Origin: Silene latifolia
Taxonomy: Eukaryota > Streptophyta > Magnoliopsida > Caryophyllales > Caryophyllaceae
Direction: 5' to 3'
NCBI RefSeq assembly: GCF_048544455.1
Contig: NC_133538.1
Span: forward strand, 438,028,311-438,092,310
Length of the DNA stretch: 64,000 bases
The notes beneath the pieces are model-generated. The model made no database searches. It was given only the letters and a program-made list of their open reading frames with translations, and had not been told where the DNA came from. Below, in pieces: positions 1-12,760 of this stretch; position 1 is the stretch's first letter; each line of letters begins with the position of its first letter. The position numbers were made by a program, and so were the translations under genes.

Positions 1-777
1 TATGTATCTGATTATTGTAAAGCTCCTCCCTAATTATTTTATAGCATATCTTTGATTATTGTAACAAATTGGCAAGTGCAAAGCATTATCAATTACAGTA
101 AAGCATTATCAAATTAATATATTTATGGAAAAAAAAATTAGAACGATTGCAAATAAACTCAAGATCAATTATTATAAAGCATAATTGTGATTATTGTATA
201 GTTTTCACATGATTATTCAGTTATTCAACTGATCAAATGCAATTATTTTAAAGCTTTCATGTAGCTGATTATTGTAAAGCATTTGCCCAATTATTGTAAA
301 GCATACCTCTGGTTATTTTAAAGCTCTCATGTATCTGATTATTGTAAAGGTCTTCCCAAATTATTTTAAAGCATATCCTTGATTATTGTAACAAATTGGC
401 AAGTGTAAAGCATTATCAATTACTGTAAAGCATTATCAAATTAATATATTTATGGAAAAAAATCAGAACAATTGCAAATAAACTCAACATCAATTATTGT
501 AAAGCATAATTGTGATTATGCTATAGTTTTCACATGATTATTGTAATAGCGCAAGGTATTATTAAATGAACAAAATCAGAACAATTGCAAAAAAATTCAA
601 CATCAATTAATGTAAAGCATAACTTTGATTATTGTAAAAGTCTAACACGCTTATTGTAAAGTATACCCCTGATTATTTGTAAAAAAGTCTAACACAATTA
701 TTTTGCAATCTTGCGATTATTGTAAAGCATAATATGGATTATTTTAAAACGTAATCTTGATTATTTTAAAGCGTAAT
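1..777. repeat. AT-rich short-unit array of MULE 0 (3' side of transposase)
   Basis: The stretch is built from many imperfect copies of units such as gattattgtaaagc and ttattttaaagc. A longer period of about 327 bp sits on top: the block beginning agcatatctttg near position 43 recurs near 370, and again near 6429 beyond the LINE insertion. Read in the direction of the neighbouring minus-strand transposase, the unit contains TTTACAATAA. No coding potential is seen before position 788. It is most simply the sub-terminal array of the Mutator-like element whose transposase lies at 788-17752. Confidence 0.75.
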
Positions 778-787
778 GCATTTTTCA

Positions 788-1432
788 TTATTCTTCTTCA
801 TCTTCATCCTCCATTTCATTTTCCTCTTCATCTTCTTCCTCCAAAGCATGCTCAACAAATGGATTTGGACAGTTTCACTTGTCATGGTGTCCTATTTGTT
901 TGCAGTTATTACATAGCCTCTTCGGTTTGCTCGCCTTCTCAATTGCCTTATCCTTGTTTGATTTCATTCTCATGCCGCTTCCTTTGTTTTTTGCAATCTT
1001 TGGTGGAAGAACAGTAATATTTGATTTTGCTGAACAACCTAAGAGCATTTCCAGTTCTTGATCCTTTGTCAAGCTCTCTTTGGTTGGATTTATTTTCTCT
1101 CGGAATTGTAAAAGAATCAAACTTAGCTCCTTGATTTGATTTTCAGGCATCGAGTTAAGAACACTTATTGTTGCATAAAACTCTGACCATACCCTTGATA
1201 ATTCCAACTTTCTCAAATCAGTGGGATCGTAGTCTTGCAATAACTTTCCATCCAGTCCATACAAAGGCTTTCTATATGATTTCTTCGTCCATCTAGTTTC
1301 GATGTACTGCTCCGGTATGCTTTGCAGTCCTTTTCCTGATATAATCCATATAATGTGTTTACAAAGGATTCCTTTCCTCTCAAACATCTTGCACGTACAT
1401 GTTGTTTCCTTTGATTCGTTATTGTGAGCAAC
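788..1432 (-). pseudogene. SWIM/zinc-knuckle exon of FAR1-type MULE transposase (MULE 0)
   Basis: This is the C-terminal exon of a Mutator-like transposase of the FAR1/FRS type. It opens at a clear acceptor (tgcag/GT in minus-strand sense, exon base 1432). Directly after comes a SWIM zinc-finger pattern, CTCKMFERKGILCKH. Near the C-terminus is a zinc-knuckle-like CNNCKQIGHHDK followed by NCPNPF, then an acidic Glu/Asp tail that ends at the TAA at 788-790. An in-frame TGA at 875-877 cuts between HHDK and NCPNPF, so this copy would make a protein lacking the end of the knuckle and the acidic tail. The upstream exon lies at 16000-17752; reading joins as RIFQ/VAHNN. SWIM domains in this family are thought to help DNA binding. 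The assignment to the same gene as 16000-17752 rests on matching splice sites, phase and domain order. Confidence 0.8.
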
Positions 1433-1538
1433 CTGCATTACAGTGTAGTTATTTTAAAAGGCAAACATAGTTATTATATAGTTCAACATGAATTATTTTA
1501 TGCAGACTAGCAATTAACACCAAGGTAGAAGTCCTTCA

Positions 1539-2756
1539 CTTAATACAGGAAGAAAATCACAAAAAAATGATGGTATCAATCTTTCGAAAGGTAAAGAGAA
1601 ATCAGAAGCACGTCACATTCGATTTTCGTCTACTGAGTTTGAAGAGGATTTAGAATCAATTGTTGAACTTGATGAATTGGAGTCAGAAGTTCCAGAGCAG
1701 GATGAACCAAGAACGTCTTCACCGCCGTTGCTTCGTATTATAAAGGAGGATGTCACGGCTGAGGTAAAGTTCTGGTCTACCTCTGTCTACTGTTATATAC
1801 TTGGAGCGAATCGACCGAGTAATGTCATAAGTGGTTTTATTAAGAGGGTGTGGCAGTCAAATGGGGTAGATAGGGTTTCATTCCTTCCCAATGGGATTTT
1901 CTTAGTTCGATTTAAGACAAAGGAACAACAACAAGCTGTATTGAAGAATGGTCACCTCATTTTTGACAACAAGCTTGTCATAATTAAGGAATGGTCCCCT
2001 GATGCAGAATTGCTTAAACATGATGTATCTAGGGTTCCAATTTGGATGAAAATTTATGGCTTAGATCTAAAGTTTTGGGGTGTTGACTGTTTGAAGAAGT
2101 TGAGTGGAATTGTGGGACAATTTGTTAAGTGTGATGATGCTACAACTACCAGAGCTTTTCTGGGGTATGCTAGGGTTATGCTTGAAGTATAAGTTGGGCA
2201 ACAGTTCCCCTCTGAATTGTCCTTTATTGATGAAGTGGGTAGGGTTCAGACAGCTAGACTGGTCTATGATTGGCTTCCCACCACTTGCACTGCTTGTCGT
2301 GGAATGGGGCATACAGCTGATATTTGCAGGAAGGGGGACGGGGCTGTTGGAACTCGTAGGGTATGGAAACCAAAGGTAACTACTCAGCAGAAACAGACTC
2401 AGGTGGGGGCCAAGAGTAAGGCTCCTATGCCTCAGAAGAAGCAGGCTGGTCCACAGAAAGTTACTACACCTAAGACTGTGGCACCTAGTGTCACCACTCC
2501 AGTGGTTACTCATGTGGTTCAGAGAGCTCCTCCTGTGGTGATGACTAAGGGTCCTGTTACTGAGCCTTCTATGCCTAGGATGATGCTGACTAGATTGATG
2601 AGGGGAGACCATGCTGAAAGGAGGCTGTTTACTCCTGGAGGGTTGTCCTTTATGGAGTCCCTGACTCTTTCTCTCCAAAAGTCTAAAGCAGGTTTGATGG
2701 AAAGGGTTTTGTTTGAAAAAGGTGAACCTAGTCATCATCATACTGATAATGGGTAG
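1539..2756 (+). pseudogene. LINE ORF1 (DUF4283-like, CCHC zinc knuckle)
   Basis: Plant L1 ORF1 acts as a nucleic-acid chaperone in the retrotransposition particle. The frame is open from the truncated 5' edge. The region coded by about 1740-2190 has the DUF4283 look (SGFIKRVWQ, SFLPNGIFLVRF, IWMKIYGLDLKFW). A knuckle CTACRGMGHTADIC follows near 2287-2330, then a Pro/Thr/Lys-rich tail. An in-frame TAA at 2190-2192 separates the two halves, which share one frame. There is no start codon because of the 5' truncation. It overlaps the start of ORF2 by a few bases, as is usual for plant L1 elements. Confidence 0.8.
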
Positions 2757-5700
2757 CTTGGGGTTCTGGAATGTTCGAGGTATGAATAAGACTAGTAAGC
2801 AGAATGAAATAAAATGGTTTCTCACCCACAATAAAGTCGGGTTATTTGGTTTACTGGAAACTAAGGTTAAGTCTTTAAATTGGAATAAAGTTAGGAGTAG
2901 CCTATGTGAGGACTGGTCTGTTTGCACTAATTCCAGTTGTCACAAAGGTGGTAGGATTTGGCTGATATGGGATCCTGGTATGTTTATGGTGTCTATTCAG
3001 GAGGTTGCTGATCAATGTATTCATGCCCAGATAATGGATAGGGGAAGGAACATCTCATTTTGGCTAACCATGATCTATGGCTTGAATAAACCAGCTGAGA
3101 GAGAAAGTTTATGGCAAAGACTTAGGAAGTATCATCAGAGCATTAGGGGGCCTTGGATTACTTATGGGGATTTTAATGTTGTGATGGCAATTGATGAAAG
3201 ATTTGGAGGGGCACCTATTACCCTGGCTGACATCAAACCACTTAAACAGTTGGTGCAGGTTTGTGATTTGTATGAACTTAAGGGGTGTGGTTCCTTTTAT
3301 AATTGGACAAATAAGCATGAAGCTGGGGATAAGGTGTATAGTAGGATTGATAGAGTTCTCACTAATGAAGATTGGTTGAATGTCTTTCCTGGAAGCTATG
3401 CAAACTTCCTTCCTGAAGGTTTGTTTGATCATTGCCCATGCCTGATTAATCTTGAGGAAACCATTCATAATAGGAAGATGCCTTTTAAATATTTCAATAT
3501 GTGGGCTAGTGCACCTGATTTTCTGGAAACTATTCAAAATAGTTGGGGACCTGAAGTTAGGGGCAATGCCATGTTTACAGTGGTGACAAAACTCAAGAGA
3601 TTGAAAAAAGATTTGAAGGCACTGAACAAGGAATAGTTTAGTGACATTGAGAACCTTACTCGTGTTGCTGAGATGTCCTTGGAGCACTGCCAAACCTTGC
3701 TCAGAGAGGATCCTTTTAATGAGAGGGTATGCCAGGCTGAGAGTGAGTGTGCCAAAGAGGTCAGGTTATTGCAACAGGCTAGAACTGAATACCTACAACA
3801 GAAAGCAAAGATTTCGTGGGCTTAAGATGGTGATGAAAACTCAGCTGTCTTTCATGCCAGTATTAAAAAGAGAAGGAGGAAAAATAAAGTTTTCCAGGTG
3901 AAGGACATGTGGGGCAAGTTATGCTCTAAAAATGAGGAGATTAAGCAGGCTTTTGAGGAGTACTATGTCTCTCTGTTGGGCACCTCTCTGCCAGTTTCTC
4001 ATGTGAACAAGAAGATTGTCCAGTCAGGGGCATGCCTTACAATGCATCACTGTGAGGTTTTGATGGAGCCTGTTACTGGGGAGGAGATTAGGAGAGCTAT
4101 TTTTTCCATTCCAGGGACTAAGGCCCCTGGTCCAGATGGTTACAGCAGTCAGTTTTTCAAAGACTGTTGGCCCATTGTGGGGCAGGAGGTTATAGCAGCA
4201 GTTTAGAATGTGTTTAGGTCAGGGCAGCTACTTAGGCAATGCAATAATACTATTCTTACTCTTGTGCCCAAAGTGGAGATCCCTGAGTCAGTACTACAGT
4301 TTCGGCCTATAGCATGCTGTAATACTATTTATAAGTGTGTTTCCAAGGTGATTTGCAACAGGCTGAGTAGAGTGCTCCCAGATATTGTCAATCCTTCCCA
4401 GAGTGCCTTTGTTCAGGGGAGAGATATTGTGGGGAATATACTCATATGCCAGGACCTCATCAGGTTATACAAAAGGAAAAATTGTTCACCCAGAATGTTG
4501 ATGAAGCTAGATCTTCAAAAGGCGTATGATAGTATTGAGTGGGGTTTTGTGGAGGAAATGTTGAGAGCACTTAAGTTCCCTCAGCATATGATAACTCTGC
4601 TTATGAATTGCATTACCACCCCTTCATTCTCTATTGCTTTAAATGGGGAGGTTTTGGGTTTTTCCCAGGCAAGCGTGGACTGAGGCAAGGAGACCCTTTA
4701 TCCCCCTTGATTTTTACCTTGTGTCTAGAGTATTTGAGCAGAACTTTGATGGTAACCCAGAGGCATCCAAAGTTCAGGTTTCACCCCCTTTGCAAAAGAA
4801 TTGAGCTTTCACACTTATGTTTTGCAGATGATTTGATTCTGTTTTGTAAAGGAGAAAGGGCTTCTATTGAGTTGTTGTTGCAAGCCTTCAATTTTTTTTC
4901 CAAGGCTTCTGGATTGAAAATGAATAAGGGGAAATCCAACTACTATTGCAATGGTATGGATGATTGGCTGGTTAATGAGATAGGAAGGGCTATTGGCATG
5001 AAATTGGGTGCTGTTCCCTTTAAGTATTTGGGGGTGACTGTATCACCTAAGAGGTTATCTATACTGGATTGTACTAGGTTGGTTGATAATGTTGTGGATA
5101 GGATACGAGGTATGGGGGCAAAGCATCTTTCATATGCTGGCAGGTTGGTTCTGATTAGGGTTGTTCTTAGTACCCTTCACAACTACTGGGCTCGTATTTT
5201 TATTCTCCCCAAAACTGTGCTGAAAAAGATTGACTCCATTTGTAGAGAGTACCTCTGGCATGGGCATCAAGACAGTTCTAGCCCAGCTTTAGTTGCTTGG
5301 GACCGTGTGTGCAGGCCTAAGAGACAACGTGGGAGTGGGTTGCATAATTTGATGATTTGGAATATGGCAGCAGTGGCAAAGTATGTATGGTGGATTGCGA
5401 CTAAAGCTGATCACTTATGGGTAAAGTGGGTGCACGCAATTTATATCAAAGACAGGAATTGGAAGGATTATGAACCAACCTCTAATTCGAGCTGGGCATG
5501 GAGAAAGATTTGTCAAATAAAATCTATATTCAAGGAGTTGTTACTGCCTGGTTCTGGAGTGACTGCATATTACTCTACTGCTTTGGGATACAAATGGTTA
5601 CAAGGTCAGGATAATGTCTGTGAGTGGTACCCATGGATTCTTAATACGTGGGTGGTTCCTAAACATGGTTTTATCAGTTGGTTGATGGGTCATAACAGAC

Positions 5701-6119
5701 TTCTTACTCAGGATAGATTGATGAACATGAAGATTATTCAGTCGAATTTGTGCTACCTATGTGGTTTGCAGCAGGAAAACCATAGTCATTTATTCTTTAA
5801 GTGTGAGTACAGCAGGAGGTGTTGTAGTATGGTTGCTGCATGGTGTGATGAGATGCTACCTGATGAAGAGTGCATTCAATGGTGGTGTCATAAACGCTAC
5901 ATGAGTCTCAGTAAGAAGAGAATAGTTGGGGTTATATTGGCAGGTTTGATATATCATTTGTGGATGGCTAGAAACAAGTGCAGGGTGGAACAGGCTGTGA
6001 TACATCCAGAACAGCTTGTCAAATTTGTTCAGGCAGATGTTTGTAATAGAGTTAAGAAGTTTCAGACTAAGTGTCAAACGGCTAATGTTAAAAATTGGTT
6101 AGATGCTTTTGTTAAGTAA
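2749..6119 (+). pseudogene. LINE ORF2: endonuclease, reverse transcriptase, zf-RVT
   Basis: ORF2 of plant L1 elements nicks the target and primes reverse transcription. The start chosen is ATG 2749 (MGSLGFWNVRGMN), which opens the apurinic-like endonuclease; LLETKV and TYGDFNVV are recognisable endonuclease motifs. Reverse transcriptase motifs follow: KAPGPDGY near 4120, QSAFVQGR near 4400, KLDLQKAYDS near 4505, GLRQGDPLSP near 4678 and LCFADDLILF near 4815. The C-terminal zinc finger CYLCGLQQENHSHLFFKC lies near 5750. Three in-frame stops (3634, 3823, 4204) and one frameshift between about 4655 and 4680 make it non-functional. The usual YADD is FADD here, which is common in plant L1. Confidence 0.9.
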
Positions 6120-6224
6120 TGAAGGAAGTTAGTATCACTATGCCTTCTAATTGTTTGTATTTGGAGATTTATGATCTTTTAATGAGAAGCTTACATTTTC
6201 CCAAAAAAAAAGAGAAGTCCTTCA

Positions 6225-6651
6225 GTTTTTTTATGTTTAATATAATGTTACAAAGTATTTTTCACATGATTATTAAGTTATTCAAATGATCAAATGCAAT
6301 TATTTTAAAGCTTTCATGTAGCTGATTATTGTAAAGCGTTTGCCCAATTATTGTAAAGCATACCTCTTATTATTTTAAAGCTCTCATGTATCTGATTATT
6401 GTAAAGCTCTTCCCAAATTATTTTAAAGCATATCCTTGATTATTGTAACAAATTGGCAAGTATAAAGCATTATCAATTACTGTAAAGCATTATCAAATTA
6501 ATATATTTATGGAAAAAAAAAATCAGAACAATTGCAAATAAACTCAACATCAATTATTGTAAAGCATAATTGTGATTATTGTATAGTTTTCACCTGATTT
6601 TTTTAATGGTAAAACACGGTTATTGTATTCTTTTATCACAGTTATTGTATG
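6225..6651. repeat. AT-rich short-unit array, continuation after LINE
   Basis: This continues the array seen at 1-777 and 1440-1526, with the same units (gattattgtaaagc, aattattttaaagc) and the same longer block containing acaaattggcaagt. It is interrupted on the right by the LTR element at 6652. It shows that both insertions hit one pre-existing intronic array. Confidence 0.75.
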
Positions 6652-8349
6652 TGATCCGGACGATGTCGTCACTCATCCAATCAAACACATTTATAATACT
6701 CAACAAACAACTAGTTAGCGGTAAGTCGAGGTCGATCCATGGGACGGTGTGCTTTGGGTTCTAAGTCTATCTATCTCAATTTATGCTAGTGTCACAATTT
6801 GTTTGGGTTTGTAGTTGTGTCTAGACTAATGCAAGCAATAAAGTAGAACGAGCAATAAAAGGAAAGATGTAAACAATTGATTAAAAGTGCTAGGATATCA
6901 TGGGGTCATGGGGAATTCATGGTGTTGATCATACAAACATGTTTACAAGGTTGCAAGCAATTAATGTTGTGGAGGAACCGAGTTGGGTTATATCTTACGG
7001 TTCTTAGGAAGAGTTGGGTCCCGGAGCCGAATCGATTAGATTGTACAACACCTACAAGTCGACTTACTTTCCTCCTAATCAACTTCTATGCATGGTCTAA
7101 CAAGACTCGAGTTGGGTTATATCTTACGAGTCAAGTTGAGTAGATAAGAGATGGTAAAAATGCAAGGATTCATAGGCTTAGCATTTCATCAAACATAACA
7201 TGTGCATAAAGTTGACATCACAACAAGCAAGCAATTTAATCATGTGAACATATTAGATTAAGCATGAATCAATCCCATGTTGGTTTCCCTTAACTACCCA
7301 CTAATCCTAGCTAAGTAACTACTCACTCATCATCATGGGAAACATGTCATTAATGGTGTCAATCATCACAACAAGTATAAACATGATAATAGAATGAAGA
7401 AATAAACAATAAAGATTAAAGAGTAAAGGAATTATACCAAACTTGAGGTGATCCAAATAATAATGCAAAGAATAATAGAAGAAACTTGATGATTGATGGA
7501 AGGTTGTCAATCTCCCAATAATAACCCAATAATCTTCAATTACCCAATAATAAACTTGAATAATAAACTTGAACAATAATTAAAGAGAGATTAATGTGTA
7601 ATTTGTGGAAAGATTAAAGAGTAATCTATTCTAATCTACTCCTAATCTAATCTAAAGAAGGATTTTCTACTCTAAAAACTTCTCTAAAATCAAACTCCCT
7701 CATTTGATTATTACAAATGGGGTATTTATAGTGGAAATTAGGTGGGTGCATTAGGGTTAACTAAGGGCTAAACTAGTAATTACACTTTTGAGTTTAGAGC
7801 GAGGAGGAGCCAGGTATTTCTTGAAGGAAGGGCTTCTTTCTTTGTAGCTTGGAGAAGACGGAATTGTGTTGTGGGGGAATCCGTGCGTATTGTGGTCGGG
7901 ACGGGCGGATTCTGGGAGAGGAAGACGAGCGGATTTGCTAGAATCCGGGCGGATTCTTGTGGGGCAATCCGAGCGGATTCAAAGCAAGACGCTCGGATTG
8001 TGTAATGTGGAGACGGGCGGATTGGAGACAATCCGCTCGGATTGTTCTTCAGCAATGATTCTCCTTCTTTTCTTCCCTTTTTGCTCATTCCTATTTTATT
8101 CTTGCGGGATTGGTCTTTAGTCTTTGCTTCCTCTTCATACTAGTCCATCTAGTATCGTCAAGTAGCTTCCAAATATGCACGAAAGACGGGAATTTCCGCC
8201 TTATTATCTCCTTTTCTACAAAACATATGAAATGTGATAGAAAAGCAAATAGGAAGGTTTTGACGGATAAAATGGTCATAGAATGTTATAATAGTATGCA
8301 AAATAGGCTCAATTGGGGGACTAAATGTGCGCAAATAATGGTCACATCA
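6652..8349 (-). repeat. 3' LTR of Athila-like element
   Basis: This 1,698-bp terminal repeat pairs with 14258-15954. It contains a cluster of short palindromes of the form aatccg-NN-cggatt (near 7942, 7966 and 8030) amid repeated gacgggcggatt strings. Small open frames inside it are matched in the other LTR and are not genes. Confidence 0.9.
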
Positions 8350-10424
8350 AATATCCCCAAACCGAACCTTTACTCGTCCCGAGTAAAGAGGTGACTAAAA
8401 CTAGACCTTTATTTAAACTAACCTAATAACATAGCCGATATGAGACAATTAGCGGGTCTCACTCCGCCCCTTCAACTCACAACAAGACAACCATGAGGTA
8501 GGATGCCTTCTTGCAAGGCAAGGTGGGTCTTGCCAAAATGGCGACACATCCAATCATTAAACACACAAAATCAAGTAATGGATGCATCTACAAAAGAATA
8601 GCCACTTTCCTCATCTAAGTGGCGGAAATTATCTACAAGGGAAGCAATTCAAGGGTACACACTCCTTCATAGATGCAATTTATTCAAACTACTAAGCCTA
8701 GAAGGATACCAATAAATCACCTCCAAGTTGTGTCAAGCTAGGGTACCTTTGTCCTCAATCGTTAAACGCTTTTGTCAAGAGTAGACTCCCTATGGTGTTA
8801 GAAACACTGGAGGATCGCGGAATTCCCCCTCTTGCCTAGACAAGAAGAAGGGTCGTCTCCTCTCTACCATGCACAAAAATGGATACGGTGGATAAAGGGA
8901 TCGATAGAATTTGAGTTTCACTTTTGGGAGTTTGCTTTTGTTTTTGTTTTTTCCCCCCAATTTCTTGTGGCATATAACATTTGAGAACACTTTCTTTGCC
9001 ATTTCTTTTTGATTTTTGGCATTTTCAACACTTGACATTTTTTTTGCATTTCTTTTTGAACATTTTCAAAGTCACCCCATATGTAGGGAGGGTGCCTTAT
9101 TTTTGAAGCTTTAGGAGTCTATTTTTGCTCCTCTTTTCTTTTGATGCATTTTGCAAACTTTCTTTCACTTTTCATTTCATTGAACTCAAATTGATTTCTT
9201 TTTGCGCCCATTCCCTTTTTGATGACAAAATGTATGGTAGAACATGGATGAATGGATGGATGGATGCATGGTTTCAAGGGTCACCTTAGAATAAACGGTA
9301 GCCAAGGAGTTATCACACCACAAGGTACTCTCGACTAGGCCTTAAACCATGGGTCAAAGGATACTAGCATGACACATCCTAGGGTGTTTTACAAGTATTC
9401 TACAAGCAAAGTCTTAAGAATAAAAAGCATCTACTAGGGCCTATATACACTTGTCAAGCTTCCCAAGTAGACGGTTTCGCAAAATTTTTCTAAAATGCAA
9501 ACTACATGCCATGATGCAACTAACATTTAAACATCCTAATGCAAATGTTTCTACCAACTAATATGTCATATAAACTAAATGCAAGTCCTAAGTTCACATT
9601 GTTTTTACCGCATCAATCAAAATAAAGCCACATAGTCATTAACATAAAGAGGAAAAAGGAGATTGGAAAGATCATACCATGCGGTCTTTAATATCCTCAT
9701 GTCTCGGATGTGGCGTAGTCAATCAATGTGAAAAAGGATGGACGAACACAATATATACAAAACAATATATACAAGTCTACACTACAAAGGAAATGAACAT
9801 GTTTTTGGATTTTTCAATTTTTCAAATTTTTATGGTTTTTGTTTATATGAAATTAAAAGACATGTTTTTGTGATTTTTCGAAATTTTTCAATTTTTATGC
9901 ATTTTTGGAATATAAATTCCCATCCCCCACTTTATTTTGGACATTGTCCTCAATGTACATGTAGGAGTAGGAAAAAAGGAAATACATGTTTTTGGGATTT
10001 TTTGATTTTTTTGAAATAAAGTACAAATGCAATGATATGGTATGAATGAATGCATGCTCTAACTAAATGCAATTCTATATGACATATATAACAAATGAAT
10101 GCAATCTAAACTATACTATATGATGCATGATTTCTAGTAAACTATGGTTACTTATGATCAAACCTCCCCAAACCGATTTAAACACTATTTCTAGTGTAGA
10201 AAAGAATAAGATTGGTCATTAGTGACTATGCATGAATTCTAGTCTATATGCAACTATTTACATGAATTAAATTACAATGCAACTATACTAATGATCTAAC
10301 TAATATAAATGCAATATGAAATATAATACAAATGCATGCAGAAGCTACACAAATGCAATGTATATACAAAAGAGAGAGGGAGAGATGGGTATCATACAAA
10401 TGAAAGTGGTGAATTAGGCCTCTT
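8350..10424. other. Non-coding internal part of Athila-like element
   Basis: This lies between the second reading frame and the 3' LTR in element orientation. It is low-complexity and AT-rich with several T-rich runs (about 8930-9060 and 9800-10020). No coding frame or domain is seen. Next to the LTR is a purine-leaning ggtttggggata (minus sense) that may be the polypurine tract. Confidence 0.6.
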
Positions 10425-11984
10425 TCACTCGTCATCCTCATTTTGATCATAGCCATAACCATGAGAACTTCCGGCTTGATCATATCCGGGTGCTTGGCCC
10501 CAATATCCTCCTTGGTCAAATCCTCCTCCTTGACCTGAGTACCCTCCACCTTGGCTAGATTGCCCTCCGTCTCCTCGACCCCAAGCTTGGTCCCCATAAT
10601 TTGGGAACAAGAGCTCCGGTTGTGCCCAAGAGGGCAAAGGGCCATTAGGGTCAACATACCCTTGTTGAGCCATGTTATAGTATTGGAGGTAGAGGGCCAA
10701 GTAGTTGTCTTCCCTTCCTTTATGCACCTCAAGGTCCACTCTATTCATGAGTGACATCAAATCATTAATACCCGGGGTGTTGGGGATTTCTGGTTGGAAT
10801 TGGGTATATGGAGTGGGGTAAGGCGGGATAGGGACGTAGGAAGGTGGGCGAATAGGTGCACCCGGCCCTCCACGAGGTGGTTGACGGTGTGGCTCTTCCC
10901 TTTGAGGGGGATTATCAAGAATTTGGATTTCAAGGAGGTAGCTTGGTGGAGGAGAGTATGGACTCAATCTTGGGTCAATGCCCGGTATCTTCCATCCCTC
11001 AAGGACCATTGAAGTACATCCCTTGGTGTGCCACTCCACACTCCCATCTCGAGTGTAGTTGCACCATCGGTGATCATGGAAGATGGTGTGCTCATCAATC
11101 AAAGTCCTCCCTTCAAGAGGAATATAGGTTCCTCGGGCATTGAACCCAGGACAAAGGTGATTGGCCAAAATTGTAATTAGACCTCCCATCACAAAGGTTT
11201 TGAGTTGGGTGGTCCCTTGAGCAAAATCATTGAACCTAGTAAGTATCTCAAGTGGCGTGTTGAAGTTATAACGCCTCACCGCTCGAACATTCAAATAAGA
11301 CTCAAGAAAAGTTAAGTCGATGAGAGTACACCGATCTTGCTCGTACCTCCCATTGATGCAACCGACTACAAAGCGTTCGGTGAATCGAATCACCGGATGT
11401 TGGATAGCAAATGTATAGCAACGCTTTATATGGGTAAAGTCCCTCCCGCAGATAGCTTTCCAAAGAAAGTCCACATTAAAATTATCGGACTTTTCGGTAT
11501 AGTCGGTGGGTACTTCAAGACCGAAAACATAGGCAAATTCATCAAGAGAAAGAACATGGTCTAGGTTGCATAACCTAAACTCCATGCCTACATTGTTGTG
11601 GGTGTCCGCCACAATGCGAAGGCTACTCAAGAATTCAAGTGTGAGACTAAGGTAAGTCTCTTCATGGGCATGGAAAAAGCTCCCAATGCCAAGGCCATTA
11701 AAGAACATCTCGGTAGGGTACCTTATCTTAAGGATTTCCAACACCCTAGTATCAACAAATTGAGTAGGTTCGTACTTCTTACCTAGGAGCTCGACGAATT
11801 TTTCGCGGTGTTCGTCGGATAGGAAGATCACTTCTTGGAAGTTGTTGAGTTGTTCAATCCCTCCCCTCATTAAGGGTCGGGTGTTCCTTGGTAGCATTAC
11901 CTCTCGTGGTGTTGAAGAGCTTGATCCCTTGCGCTTCTTCCCGAATGATTCAATCAATTTCTTGGCCTTTCCTTTGGTGCTCAT
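10425..11984 (-). CDS. ATHILA ORF-1-like protein of the LTR element
   Basis: This is an open frame of 519 residues starting MSTKGKAKKL with a Lys/Ser-rich beginning. The middle contains an aminotransferase-like/ATHILA-type stretch (EHREKFVELL, VLSLDEFAYVFGL, TLIDLTFLESYLNVR). The C-terminus has a Pro-rich segment, then a Gly/Gln/Tyr-rich low-complexity tail (about residues 470-519). The middle resembles the ATHILA ORF-1 family (PF03078) as I recall it; function is not established for that family. It is the second frame after the primer-binding site. Catalytic motifs of pol are absent. Confidence 0.6.
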   Translation of the reverse strand: MSTKGKAKKLIESFGKKRKGSSSSTPREVMLPRNTRPLMRGGIEQLNNFQEVIFLSDEHREKFVELLGKKYEPTQFVDTRVLEILKIRYPTEMFFNGLGIGSFFHAHEETYLSLTLEFLSSLRIVADTHNNVGMEFRLCNLDHVLSLDEFAYVFGLEVPTDYTEKSDNFNVDFLWKAICGRDFTHIKRCYTFAIQHPVIRFTERFVVGCINGRYEQDRCTLIDLTFLESYLNVRAVRRYNFNTPLEILTRFNDFAQGTTQLKTFVMGGLITILANHLCPGFNARGTYIPLEGRTLIDEHTIFHDHRWCNYTRDGSVEWHTKGCTSMVLEGWKIPGIDPRLSPYSPPPSYLLEIQILDNPPQREEPHRQPPRGGPGAPIRPPSYVPIPPYPTPYTQFQPEIPNTPGINDLMSLMNRVDLEVHKGREDNYLALYLQYYNMAQQGYVDPNGPLPSWAQPELLFPNYGDQAWGRGDGGQSSQGGGYSGQGGGFDQGGYWGQAPGYDQAGSSHGYGYDQNEDDE

Positions 11985-12760
11985 GTTGGTAATGGGGGTG
12001 TTTTTGAGGATTGGAGGGTGATTTTGAGGGTTGAGATGAGTGTTTTAGGGTTTGGTAAGGTGAGGAAATGAGGGAGAAGGGGGGTGGGATTATATAGAAG
12101 AAGTAGGGAATCCGAACGGATAAGATTGGATCGAACCCGCTTTATCTGAGGGAACAGTACAATCCGAGCGGATTTCAGTCGAGACGGTCGGATTTCTGGG
12201 AAAGAAGACGGGCGTCTTTGGTAGAATCCGCACGGATTCTAGGACAGAGAATTTCTTTGGCTGGGAAGCAGGGAAAAGACGGGCGGATTTTCTTCAGGAC
12301 GCACGGCTTGATCTGGACGGGCGGATTTTCGATAATCCGCACGGATTTTGACACGATTCAAAATCTTGCTTCGGATGACACACGGGACGGGCGTCCCGTG
12401 GAGAAGACGACGGATTGTCCAGGGACGGGCGGATTTGTTTGAATCCGCACGGATTCTTCTTCGATTTCAATTTTTGCTTTCCGTGGCCCTGGACGGGCGG
12501 ATTTGCTAGAATCCGGGCGTCTTTGCTTCTTTCTCTCTTCTTCTTTCTTCTTTCATGAAACAACAAACCCCTTTTCACTAATTTCTCTTTTTCCTTATCT
12601 TTTCCTGAAATTTGCGCATGAAACATGTAAAATGACTCTCTCTCTCTCTTCTCTTTTATGCAAGAAATTAAATGCAAAATGGAAATGTACAATATTATGC
12701 AAAGTAAAGGGTTCCAGAAATATCTTACAAATGGTGGTTTTGAGGTAGGACTCCACCAAA
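11985..12760. other. Inter-ORF spacer of LTR element with aatccgNNcggatt palindromes
   Basis: The spacer contains at least four copies of the 14-bp palindrome aatccg-NN-cggatt (near 12161, 12225, 12334 and 12442), together with repeats of gacgggcggatt. The same words occur in both LTRs. No gene is supported here; frames crossing it are by-products of the repeats. Confidence 0.7.

Larger units (their letters stand above)
1539..6212 (+). mobile_element. 5'-truncated L1-type LINE with 12-bp target duplication
   Basis: A non-LTR retrotransposon is flanked by a perfect 12-bp duplication, agaagtccttca, at 1527-1538 and 6213-6224. It ends in a short A-rich tail (cccaaaaaaaaag). The ORF1 frame is open right up to the left boundary with no start codon, so the 5' end is missing. 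It carries ORF1 (DUF4283-like plus CCHC knuckle) and ORF2 (endonuclease, reverse transcriptase, C-terminal zinc finger). It landed in the repeat-filled intron of the MULE 0 transposase; array sequence resumes at once on both sides. Confidence 0.9.

Noticed and set aside
2067-2927. A 286-codon minus-strand frame
   Set aside because: It is antisense to LINE ORF1 and the start of ORF2, which have recognisable domains.
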